Shown: positions 25,942 through 33,481 of the stretch, piece after piece
How positions within the stretch are numbered: position 1 is the stretch's first letter
How the letters are laid out: each line of letters starts with the position of its first letter
Assembly (NCBI RefSeq): GCF_011516645.4
Contig: NZ_CP088285.1
Coordinates: 2,870,501-2,934,500, forward strand
Reading direction: 5' to 3'
Source of the DNA: Bradyrhizobium septentrionale
GTDB taxonomy: Bacteria; Pseudomonadota; Alphaproteobacteria; Rhizobiales; Xanthobacteraceae
DNA length: 64,000 nt
The notes under the pieces: model-generated
The model's input: the letters and a program-made list of their open reading frames with translations, nothing else
Databases searched by the model: none
Told to the model about the DNA's origin: nothing
Made by a program: the position numbers and the translations under genes

Positions 25942-26178
25942 TCAAGAATCAAGGCGCTTCATCGTCCACAGGACGGCCACATTGAGAACCCGATCGGCTC
26001 CATCGCGAACTTCAACTGCCGCATCTCGAAACCCGCGCTCCAGCACCTGGTCACGGACAAGGTCGAGCAGCGAGCGGCTCGCCTCTTCCTTGACTGCCTC
26101 GAGGCTGTCAAACTCCAAGCCTTCTTCATCGGGCGCGAGGACGCCATCTTCGCGTAGATCGAAATAGTAGCGTGTCAT
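25942..26178 (-). CDS. DUF6894-like small protein
   Basis: From ATG 26178 the 78-residue product starts MTRYYFDLREDGVLAPDEEG and contains LEAVKEEASRSLLDLVRD, followed by a short DGADRVLNVAVLWT strand. This is the pattern of the DUF6894 family of tiny acidic rhizobial proteins. No function is known. The long frame upstream to 26535 overlaps the gene at 26347 and is not used. Confidence 0.7.
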   Translation of the reverse strand: MTRYYFDLREDGVLAPDEEGLEFDSLEAVKEEASRSLLDLVRDQVLERGFRDAAVEVRDGADRVLNVAVLWTMKRLDS

Positions 26179-26346
26179 TGGCAATGAATTGCGAAACGTT
26201 GATCTCGTTCCAGCGAGTGGCGCGTGAACGCCAGCTCCTGCGTACCAAGTTCCAGGAGGCAATAGCGGGTACAATTGGGCGGGCCCCCAGGGCTGACTTG
26301 ACTGGGGTGCTATAACTGGTGGTGTCGATCGATTCGAGACCACATC

Positions 26347-26622
26347 ATGAAGAGCAACGCACAACGCCGCCTGCCCCTGCAGGCCAACCGCCCCGCTTAT
26401 CGCAGCCTCGAAGGCTGGGCGCTGGGCACTCTGATCGAACACCACGCCGTTCGCGAATGTGAACACCACGGACACGCGCTCGACCGCAACGATCCGGATG
26501 CAAGGAACCGCGCCCGTGAGGCGGCTTGGAACCACCCCTTTCCCGGCGCCACCCCCGAGCAGTGCCTGGCCGCGATCGAGGACGTTTTGCGCGGGATCGG
26601 CGATAGCTGTCCGGACTGCTAG
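26347..26622 (+). CDS. Small conserved protein of unknown function
   Basis: The 91-residue product has a basic start (MKSNAQRRLPLQANRPAYRS) and a His/Cys-bearing middle (LIEHHAVRECEHHGHALDRN). It then has the repeat-like AREAAWNHPFPGATPEQCLAAI and ends in CPDC. The cysteines and histidines may bind a metal. Small proteins of this kind are widespread in Bradyrhizobium. No function can be assigned. Confidence 0.65.
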   Translation: MKSNAQRRLPLQANRPAYRSLEGWALGTLIEHHAVRECEHHGHALDRNDPDARNRAREAAWNHPFPGATPEQCLAAIEDVLRGIGDSCPDC

Positions 26623-26625
26623 ATC

Positions 26626-26808
26626 CTAAAATGGACGTTTGTGCGGGTCTTCCGCCCGCTGAGTCCGCGCCGTGTTTTGGTCTAGGCGTGCTCGCTCACT
26701 CCGTCGCAGCCGCCCTGCTCGTATGACGCCATAGGTGAGCGCGGCGCCCAGCAGAAAAGCACCAATGAGCCATAACAACACCATTAGATAAAAAGCCTCG
26801 CCCGTCAC
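26626..26808 (-). CDS. Small membrane protein of unknown function
   Basis: The 60-residue product has one membrane helix (FYLMVLLWLIGAFLLGAALTYGVI, residues about 6-29) and a strongly basic tail (RAGRLRRSERARLDQNTART). The basic end fits cytosolic placement. It converges on the gene at 26347 with only three bases between. Confidence 0.55.
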   Translation of the reverse strand: MTGEAFYLMVLLWLIGAFLLGAALTYGVIRAGRLRRSERARLDQNTARTQRAEDPHKRPF

Positions 26809-26952
26809 GGTCGCTCCCGTGGTTGGTTCCCGGGCAAGTCCTGGCCGCGCGAGCAGTTCCTATCGGCTGATGCGCCTAATGTCGCGCTTGCGACTCCATT
26901 TCCCTGCCCCTCCGCCTATATTGGACTCATTGAGTTTAGGTGGAGTTTGAGT

Positions 26953-27801
26953 ATGGCCCCGCGCGCCAATTGGAAGGATTCTTGCGGCTGTCGCTTGTGA
27001 CGTGCCCGGTCGCACTGTTTCCGGCGACGTCTGAATCCGACAAGATCAGCTTCAACCAGATCAACAAGAAAACCGGCCACCGGATCAAGTATCTCAAGGT
27101 TGACGCCGACAGCGGCGAAGAGGTCGCATCAGACGACATCATCAAGGGCTACAAGGTCGACACCGACCAATATCTTGAGGTGACGAAGGACGAGCTTGAG
27201 AACATCGCGCTGGAATCCACCCGAACCATCGAGATCGACGAGTTCGTGGCCAAGAAGCGAGATCGACGATCTGTATCTCGTTCGGCCCTACTACATCGTC
27301 CCGGACGGCAAGGTCGGCCACGATGCCTACGCCGTCATTCGCGAAACCATCCGCTCGCTCGATAAGGTCGCCCTCGCCCGCGTGGTGCTGACCAATCGCG
27401 AGCACGTCATCGCGCTCGAGGCGCGGGACAAGGGCCTGATGGGCATGCTGCTCCGCTATCCGTACGAGGTTCGAGACGCCGCGGAATATTTCGACGATAT
27501 CCAGGACGTGAAGATCACGAAGGACATGCTGGATCTCGCAAAACACATCGTCGAGCAGAAGTCCGGCCATTTTGAGCCGACAAAGTTCGAAGATCATTAT
27601 GAGCAGGCTCTGCAAGAGCTGCTCGAGCAAAAGCGGAAGGGTCAGCCGATCGCGGCAATCCGCAAGCCCGCGCCGAGCAATGTCTTCAACCTGATGGACG
27701 CGCTTAAGCAGAGCATCGAGCGTCCGGGCAAGCCGGCGGCGGCAGCCAAAACAACGAAAACCAAGAAGACGTCGGCCAAGCCGCGCCGGAAGGCGAGCTA
27801 A
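26953..27801 (+). pseudogene. ku: Ku-type DNA end-binding protein, two frameshifts
   Basis: Bacterial Ku binds double-strand ends in non-homologous end joining. ATG 26953 starts MAPRANWK as expected. One G is missing near 26973, which moves the frame and yields a stop after 15 codons. The shifted frame carries GFLRLSLVTCPVALFPATSE and EIDEFVAKK. An extra C near 27261 restores the original frame for EIDDLYLVRPYYIVPDGKVG through the Lys-rich tail ending KPRRKAS. The two changes cancel over ~96 codons, but the protein cannot be made as one chain. A sequencing error at two sites is possible but less likely. Confidence 0.85.
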
Positions 27802-27811
27802 GGTGCCCATC

Positions 27812-27995
27812 CGGCTCTGATCAGCCCTGCCCGCCCAGCCGTGCCACGGCCGTGCCCGCCGGCGCCGACTGGCTGCATGAAATCAAGCACGACTGGCACC
27901 GCCTCATCGTCCAGCGCGACGGCCAGCACGTACGCCTGTTCACCCGCAACGGCCACGACTGGAGCAAACGGTTTCCGGCGATCAGCGTGAAGCTT
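27812..27995 (+). pseudogene. LigD-type ATP-dependent DNA ligase fragment
   Basis: PAGADWLHEIKHDWHRLIVQ and VRLFTRNGHDWSKRFPAI match the nucleotidyltransferase start of LigD-type ligases. That part contains the adenylated lysine in EIKHD. The usual GYR after this motif is WHR, a frameshift precedes PAGADW, and similarity ends after about 50 residues. It directly follows ku, so the pair is a decayed end-joining locus. Confidence 0.75.
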
Positions 27996-27999
27996 GTGC

Positions 28000-28713
28000 G
28001 CCTTCATTGTGATCGCACCGGACCGCGGCCCAATTGCTCGGCGTTTTTGCTAGCGGGTAATTTGCCCGCCATAGCTTTTAAGTTTTCTATTTCTTCGGTG
28101 GTCCAGGAGCGCTTCAACTCCACCTCCACGAACGAAAAGTTGGCCCAAATCTCTTAGGCAGAAAAAACACGAAGGTTCCTAGTCGGCCGCCTCGAATACG
28201 TTAGCAAATGAGCAACCCGATTGGCGCACGCTTCCTTCGGGACGGGACCGTTGGGGACGCAACGCGGTCGCGTTTCGGGGAGGAGCCTGGCGCGCGGGCC
28301 CTGGCGCCGGCTCCTCTTCCACTTACTGTGAACACGTCACACGAGCATGACCCGGCGGGAAAAAATCGCAACTTGGGCATGGTCGAGCTGGCATCGACGA
28401 CAACCGTCTCCTCATCGAAACGGAACTGTCGGTTCGACGGAGTGTGCGTCGAGAGAACGACGGTGCGCCGGACTCGCCGAGCCGTCCGCAGATGTGCGAC
28501 CGGAATGACCCGTTAACACCGCGCTGGTGATTTGAGCCAGGCAAAAAGTATTGCTGACGGATCCGCGGAGATGCGCGCCGCCGGGCTTCATACTGCATGT
28601 GACGATGTCGACCTGGTCAACCGCGAAGATCCGCCCTTAAGCTGGCAACTTCGGCTCAACCCCATCGTGGGTCAGCCTCCAAAAGAGAGTGCCGGCAGGC
28701 CCGGACGCTAAGT
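28000..28713. other. Region with no convincing gene
   Basis: About 700 bp between the ligase remnant and the first HdeA-like gene. Overlapping frames exist at 28208-28516 (+) and 28323-28598 (-). Neither has a ribosome site, a recognisable pattern or distinctive composition, so I do not call them. Confidence 0.4.
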
Positions 28714-29007
28714 CTAGTGCCAGTTCTTCTGCATTGCATTCATGACGGTATCCGACCTGTGCGTCTTGCAGTAGCTGCCTACAACCTTCGCGTTCCGCTT
28801 AACGTAGCGGATGTCGAGTTCGCTGAGATTCTTTGTCGCGCTGAAATAGCCGCCCATCCACGAACTTATCAGGGCCTGTCGCCCGGCATCTGAATCAAGG
28901 AGCTGCTTGCAGGTGAGCACCGAAAGGTCAATCACGACCTGGGCGTGGGCTGGCGTAATATTCATCAGGATCAACACACAGAAGCTGGAAATGATGGTCC
29001 GTTTCAT
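28714..29007 (-). CDS. HdeA/HdeB-like periplasmic protein 1
   Basis: The 97-residue product has a signal peptide (MKRTIISSFCVLILMNITPA, cut after AHA) and a mature VVIDLSVLTCKQLLDSDAGR. The body WMGGYFSATKNLSELD and the second cysteine in VVGSYCKTHRSD fit HdeA/HdeB-type acid-stress chaperones with one disulfide. GGAGGCCTT precedes ATG 29007. Its paralogue lies immediately upstream at 29034, 26 bp away, same strand. Confidence 0.82.
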   Translation of the reverse strand: MKRTIISSFCVLILMNITPAHAQVVIDLSVLTCKQLLDSDAGRQALISSWMGGYFSATKNLSELDIRYVKRNAKVVGSYCKTHRSDTVMNAMQKNWH

Positions 29008-29033
29008 AAGGCCTCCAGTGTCGCCTGTGGTCG

Positions 29034-29327
29034 CTATTGAGCCGTTGCGCGTTGAAGACCGGCCATCACGGTTTGCGTCGGGTTTAAAGCGCACCACGAC
29101 TTCACATTCGCGACGTTTCGAGCATAGGCATTCAAGTCAACGAACACGTAACCGGTTTTCTGATTGAACCAACCGCTCATCCACGCAGAAAAGACCGCCG
29201 AGTCTTCGGCTGAAAGCGCTAGATAGTCGGCACATGTCACACGGGCCATATCGATCTTAACTTGCGCATGGGCTGCGCATGGCCAGGTCGCGCCCGCGAG
29301 GATCAGATAGAGCACGGATTTCCGCAT
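29034..29327 (-). CDS. HdeA/HdeB-like periplasmic protein 2
   Basis: The 97-residue product MRKSVLYLILAGATWPCAAH has a signal peptide, then VKIDMARVTCADYLALSAED, AWMSGWFNQKTGYVFVDLNA and the second cysteine in VKSWCALNPTQTVM. Layout and length equal its neighbour at 28714, so the two arose by duplication. FixK-type box 5 is centred about 61 bp upstream of its ATG, so the pair may be induced at low oxygen. Confidence 0.85.
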   Translation of the reverse strand: MRKSVLYLILAGATWPCAAHAQVKIDMARVTCADYLALSAEDSAVFSAWMSGWFNQKTGYVFVDLNAYARNVANVKSWCALNPTQTVMAGLQRATAQ

Positions 29328-29381
29328 AATCAACTCCGTCACCGATGAGGCGCATTCAGGAAGGAGAATCGGCTGCCAGTA

Positions 29382-29395
29382 TTGATTCAGATCAA
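29382..29395 (-). promoter_or_regulatory. FixK/FNR-type box 5
   Basis: TTGATTCAGATCAA fits TTGA-N6-TCAA. It is centred about 61 bp from the ATG of the HdeA-like gene pair read on the minus strand, a spacing compatible with activation at -41.5 and a short leader. Confidence 0.8.
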
Positions 29396-29417
29396 TCTGC
29401 GAAACGCGGCGGCGGGT

Positions 29418-29431
29418 TTGATCTAGATCAA
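29418..29431. promoter_or_regulatory. FixK/FNR-type box 6
   Basis: TTGATCTAGATCAA is a perfect 14-bp palindrome in the middle of the divergent region between the HdeA-like pair and the AspT-like gene. Confidence 0.75.
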
Positions 29432-29529
29432 GCTCTTTCTTTTGTGCCGCGCTGCAGAAGGAGCCTGTGGCAAGCACCGAAGCACCGAGACATGCCCCTC
29501 TTATCGACGATGGCCTTGAGGCCGCAGGA

Positions 29530-29543
29530 TTGATCTGAATCAA
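29530..29543 (+). promoter_or_regulatory. FixK/FNR-type box 7
   Basis: TTGATCTGAATCAA fits TTGA-N6-TCAA. It is centred about 62 bp before ATG 29599 of the AspT-like antiporter gene, the mirror image of box 5. Confidence 0.8.
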
Positions 29544-29598
29544 GCGTCGCCGGGTTTCACTGACCAGATTCCGCGCAAATGGCTGGAGGGCATGCGCC

Positions 29599-31287
29599 AT
29601 GGGTACCGTCAGGTGGATGATCACCACCGCTCCGGAAATCTTCCTGCTGCTTTCGATCGCCATCGGCACGGTGCTGGGCCGAGTCAAGATTCGTGGTTTC
29701 TCGATCGGAACGACAGCCTGCATACTGGTGGTGGCCGTTCTCATTGGTCAGCTCGGGACCTTTACATTCCCGTCGGTGCTGCGCGTGCTTCTGTTCAGCC
29801 TGTTTGTGTTCACGATCGGCTACCGGTCCGGCCCCGAATTCTTCGCCTCCTTGAGCATCCGCACCCTGGCGCAGGTCGGCATGGCGCTCGTGCTCGGCAG
29901 CACAGGCCTCATCCTCGTTTTGATATTTGCATTCACGTTCAAGCTCGATCCGGGCACGGCCTCGGGACTTGCCGCCGGTGGGCTGACGCAATCTTCCATC
30001 ATCGGCACGGCGTCCGGAGCGCTCGCGCAGGTCGGCCTGTCCAGTGATGCTTTGAAGCAGCAGGAAGCAAACATCGCAGCCGGATACGCCGTCACCTATG
30101 TCCTCGGCTATATTCTCACGCTCCTGTACGTGCCGTTTGTCGCACCGAAACTGATGCGGATCGATTTGAAGGCGGAGGCGGCGAAGCTAGAGGCGGAGCT
30201 TTCCGGCGGCAACCCGCCACAGAGTGAAAATCTCCACTATCGCAAATTCCAGGCGCGCGCGTACCGGGTATTGGCCGCCGCGGGACGCACGGTCAAGGAC
30301 GTCGAAGAGGAAATTGGCAGCCGCACTGTCGTCGAGCGAATCGTGCGGCAGGGAGCCGATATCGAGCCGCGCCTCGACACCATTCTCGAACCCGGCGACG
30401 ACATCGTCGTCGCCGGGCGAACCGCTGCCCTCGTCGCGGCAAAGCCGGTCATCGGCAACGAAATCGATGCCGACGAAATCCTGAAGGCAATCCCGGGCAA
30501 CGTGATCGACGTCCTCGTCGACAGCCGCCATCTCCATGGCCGATCGATCAAGGAGATCGCTGAACGCGTCGGCAACGACGCCCGCGGCGTCTATCTCCGC
30601 ACGCTGACCAGGATGGGCCGCGAGGTCCCGTTGGGCCCGGACACCCGCGTCTATGTCGGGGACGTCATGACGCTCGTCGGCAGCACTCGCAACATCGAGC
30701 GCGCCGCCACGAAGGTCGGGCAGATCCTGCGCTCCGGCGACCGCGCCGACATCGCCTTTCTCGCAACCGGCATCGCCGCGGGCCTCCTCGCGGGTCTCGT
30801 CAGCTTCAGGGTCGGCGGCATCCCGCTGACCTTGGGCGGCGGCGGCGGCGCGCTGATCGCTGGCCTCGTCTGCGGCTGGCTGCGGTCGCGCCGGCCGACC
30901 ATCGGAGCGTTACCACGCGCGGCACAGCAGACACTGAGCGATCTCGGGCTCGGTGGCTTCATCGCAGCAGTCGGCCTCGGCAACGGAGCCGCGGCCTGGG
31001 CTGCGATACAGGCGCACGGGGCCTTGCTGGTGGGCATGGGCTTGGTCGTCACGCTCGTGCCGCTGATCGTCGCGACGCTGTTTGCGCGCTATGTGTTGCA
31101 CATGAATCCGGTCATCACCTGTGGGGCGCTGGCTGGCGCCATGACCGTCGATGCTGCGGTGACCGGAGCCTGCGAAGTCGCCGAGAGTCAGACCCCAGTA
31201 CTCGGCGTCGCAGTGCCCTACGCCATCGGCAATGTCGTCCTGACCGTACTCGGCCCGATCATCGTGGCGCTCACTTATACCGGCTGA
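29599..31287 (+). CDS. AspT-type antiporter (YidE/YbjL domains with TrkA-C)
   Basis: The 562-residue protein has an N-terminal set of membrane helices (IFLLLSIAIGTVLG and on), the YidE/YbjL duplication motif GLAAGGLTQSSIIGTASGAL, and two cytosolic TrkA-C-like modules (about 205-380). A second membrane half repeats the motif as ITCGALAGAMTVDAAVTGAC. This is the plan of the aspartate:alanine exchanger family (TC 2.A.81). Such exchange can yield proton motive force through amino-acid decarboxylation, but the substrate here is not known. CTGGAGGG lies upstream of ATG 29599. Box 7 suggests low-oxygen expression. Confidence 0.9.
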   Translation: MGTVRWMITTAPEIFLLLSIAIGTVLGRVKIRGFSIGTTACILVVAVLIGQLGTFTFPSVLRVLLFSLFVFTIGYRSGPEFFASLSIRTLAQVGMALVLGSTGLILVLIFAFTFKLDPGTASGLAAGGLTQSSIIGTASGALAQVGLSSDALKQQEANIAAGYAVTYVLGYILTLLYVPFVAPKLMRIDLKAEAAKLEAELSGGNPPQSENLHYRKFQARAYRVLAAAGRTVKDVEEEIGSRTVVERIVRQGADIEPRLDTILEPGDDIVVAGRTAALVAAKPVIGNEIDADEILKAIPGNVIDVLVDSRHLHGRSIKEIAERVGNDARGVYLRTLTRMGREVPLGPDTRVYVGDVMTLVGSTRNIERAATKVGQILRSGDRADIAFLATGIAAGLLAGLVSFRVGGIPLTLGGGGGALIAGLVCGWLRSRRPTIGALPRAAQQTLSDLGLGGFIAAVGLGNGAAAWAAIQAHGALLVGMGLVVTLVPLIVATLFARYVLHMNPVITCGALAGAMTVDAAVTGACEVAESQTPVLGVAVPYAIGNVVLTVLGPIIVALTYTG

Positions 31288-31298
31288 CGGCGGCGACG

Positions 31299-31840
31299 AT
31301 GCGTAGGCAGTTGGCCGCAATCTTCCGACCGCTCTTGACGGCTTTGGGCTCCTTGCCGCCGTCGGCTTGCCGGCCATCGCCGAGGACAATGTCCGTACCT
31401 AGGAGGAGATCTGCGCGCGGCCGCTGCTACTCCCGATGTTCGCCCCGTCGGCTACGGCCCCTTCCCGCTCGCGATCATGAACCATGGCGTCTCGCTCAAG
31501 CCGGCGGCTACTTCGTGGTGGCGCCGGTCGGCAGCGGATATGGTGCAGCCGCCATCGACATTCCCGAGCACGGTCTCTACGGGCCGTTTTTCTCCATGGT
31601 CGGAAACTGTACCAATCCGAACTTCCACGACGCCGGACGTTCGGTGGCGCAGGTCGATCTCTGGATCATCGACTACATGGTAGCCGAGAAACGCGTTCTC
31701 CCGAAGGACGACGTCGTCGTCGGACAGTCCGCCGCGGCTGGGCTTCCATCGCGCTGTCGAGTGTGAACCCGCCGCAGGTCAGGGCGATCATCACCTTTGC
31801 AGCAGGTCGTGGTGGTCGCGTCGACCATGGCGTAGGCAAG
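31299..31840 (+). pseudogene. Alpha/beta hydrolase (dienelactone-hydrolase-like), multiply frameshifted
   Basis: MRRQLAAIFRPLLTALG looks like a signal-peptide start. Recognisable pieces then appear in different frames: PFPLAIMNHGVSL, GYFVVAPVGSGYGAAAIDIP, FFSMVGNCTNPNFHDAGRS, WIIDYMVAEKRVLPKDDVVV, GQSAA (nucleophile region) and WASIALSSVNPPQVRAIITF. Together they outline one secreted alpha/beta hydrolase broken by at least three frame changes and missing its end. It starts 11 bp after the antiporter gene. Confidence 0.7.
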
Positions 31841-32043
31841 CGCCAAGACCAGGACCTCGACCGTGTGTGCGACCACCAAATGACGGCTGTCGTGACCATC
31901 ACAGCCATCAGGTGCGATCGAGGCAGTGCCGTGTGCTACAATCCGGCGGTGCGGGCGATGCCGATTGCCACGACAGTCACGAGCGCGTGAATCACGATGT
32001 TGATCACGCTGATGACGGTGCCAAGCAGGAACTGGACTGCCAT
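31800..32043 (-). pseudogene. Two-TM ion-channel-family gene, truncated
   Basis: ATG 32043 opens MAVQFLLGTVISVINIVIHA and runs through VTVVAIGIARTAG to a stop. After a frame change the strand reads VVAHTVEVLVLALAYAMVDA, the segment before the pore loop in two-TM K+ channel-family proteins. The pore and second helix are missing. FixK-type box 8 lies about 91 bp upstream of the start, so the promoter outlived the gene. Confidence 0.6.
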
Positions 32044-32088
32044 CGCGTGCTCCCATCGCGGACTCGGCCATGCTCTTGGTTTGGTGGG

Positions 32089-33264
32089 TCAGCGATTGTT
32101 ATCCAGCGAAGGGGCTGAAGAGACGCCTTGATGCAGATCAAGAGAGCGCGGCGGCCCATAGCCAACATCTCCCCGCTGCGGAGCGCGTTCGGTACGGATC
32201 CAGGCAACCGTCAGTTCCCAAGCCACCGACAGAATGATCGGTCCGATGAAGAGGCCAATGATGCCGTGGACGAGGGTTCCCCCGATCACCCCGATCAGGA
32301 TGACGAGTGCGGGCGTAGTAAGGCCTCGCCCCATGACGAGCGGCTTTAGGATGTTGTCGAGCACTGATACGATCACGAGAAACACCGTCAGCAGAAGTGC
32401 GATCGGGAATTCCTTGTCGGTCCAGATCCAGATAATGACCGGCAGGATAACGATCGTTCCGCCGATCTGCACGATCGACAGCAATAGCACCACGAACGCC
32501 AGCAGTCCCGCGCTGGCGATACCGGCCAGCTTGAACCCAATGCCGGCGAGCAAGGATTGGAGGATCGCGACGCCGATCACACCCTGGGCGACCGCACGGA
32601 TGGTGGTACCCGCGAGGTCCAGAAAGTGCTCGCTCTGGTCCGGCACGATCCGTGACAGAAAGTCACGACCCGCGACCACGAGCTGCGGGCCATATGGAAA
32701 CAGGACGCCAGCCACGACCACGGACAGCAGGAACTTCACGGTCCCCACACCGGCATTGCCGGCAAATCCAAGCAAGGTCGTCGCGAGGGGCTTGAGATAG
32801 GGCACCACTTCGCGCAGAAGCGAACGCAGATTGGTCGAGGCCTGATCCCAGAGATCGAAGAGCCGAGGCCCGACGAGTGGCCAATCCTTGATCGATTGAG
32901 GTGGCGAAGGAACCAACATCTCGCCCGCCGTCATTTGACCGGCAAGATCCCTGATCCCGTCGACTGCGCCCATGCCGAGCCACGTCGCGGGCCCGATGAC
33001 AACGGCAAGACTGATAAGGGTTAGGATCGCTGCCGCAAGTTTGGGCCGGCCGCCGAGGATTTTGGCGAGGCGCTGAAACACCGGATTAAGCGCAACGGCG
33101 AGCACGACACTCCATGCCAGGATTGGCACGAACGGACGGATCAGGAGCAGTGTCCAGGCGATCAGGACCGCGAGCAAACCCAGCCGGATCACAAGCTGGA
33201 TGATCTCGTCTCCGGAGATGATCTGACGGAGTGTTCTCACGGACGCGCCTTCAGCCTTGGCCAC
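32089..33264 (-). CDS. AI-2E family permease
   Basis: The 391-residue protein has the eight-helix PerM/AI-2E plan. Two helices come near the N-terminus (LGLLAVLIAWTLLLIRPFVP; AAILTLISLAVVIGP). A soluble region carries WPLVGPRLFDLWDQ, and further helices include VGVAILQSLLAGIGF and VFLVIVSVLDNILKPLVMG. The DNxLKP motif and GLFIGPIILSVAWEL end are typical. Members export autoinducer-like or other small compounds; the substrate is unknown. FixK-type box 9 is centred 54 bp upstream of the start. Confidence 0.92.
   Translation of the reverse strand: MAKAEGASVRTLRQIISGDEIIQLVIRLGLLAVLIAWTLLLIRPFVPILAWSVVLAVALNPVFQRLAKILGGRPKLAAAILTLISLAVVIGPATWLGMGAVDGIRDLAGQMTAGEMLVPSPPQSIKDWPLVGPRLFDLWDQASTNLRSLLREVVPYLKPLATTLLGFAGNAGVGTVKFLLSVVVAGVLFPYGPQLVVAGRDFLSRIVPDQSEHFLDLAGTTIRAVAQGVIGVAILQSLLAGIGFKLAGIASAGLLAFVVLLLSIVQIGGTIVILPVIIWIWTDKEFPIALLLTVFLVIVSVLDNILKPLVMGRGLTTPALVILIGVIGGTLVHGIIGLFIGPIILSVAWELTVAWIRTERAPQRGDVGYGPPRSLDLHQGVSSAPSLDNNR
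32128..32141 (-). promoter_or_regulatory. FixK/FNR-type box 8
   Basis: TTGATGCAGATCAA fits TTGA-N6-TCAA. It lies in the last codons of the AI-2E gene and about 91 bp upstream of the decayed ion-channel gene on the same strand. Confidence 0.65.
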
Positions 33265-33311
33265 GCAAGTTGCGGGTGAGAGAGCCTAGTCCCCCCTCTC
33301 GCGCGGAGGGC

Positions 33312-33325
33312 TTGATCCAGATCAA
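33312..33325 (-). promoter_or_regulatory. FixK/FNR-type box 9
   Basis: TTGATCCAGATCAA fits TTGA-N6-TCAA. It is centred 54 bp before the start of the AI-2E permease gene read on the minus strand, close to the expected activator position. Confidence 0.8.
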
Positions 33326-33481
33326 GCGAACACGACCGACCGGGAGGCCCATAGGCGGGATCGGGCAAGTGCGCCGCCCTGCTGACTGACGACCGATCCA
33401 CTCGCCTTCTTGCAGCCACCGGCATGGCCTTCGGATGGATCGGCTCGACGGTGGCTTTCGGCGCGGAGCCGCCGCTCTGGG

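Noticed and set aside
26940..27365. A novel 141-residue protein
   Set aside because: It is the middle of Ku read in a shifted frame and ends in non-Ku sequence after a second frameshift.
28208..28598. Overlapping frames of 91-102 codons on both strands
   Set aside because: No ribosome site, family pattern or plausible composition on either strand.
31273..31480. A new small gene downstream of the AspT-type antiporter
   Set aside because: The pieces line up, in several frames, with a single secreted alpha/beta hydrolase and are better explained as a pseudogene.
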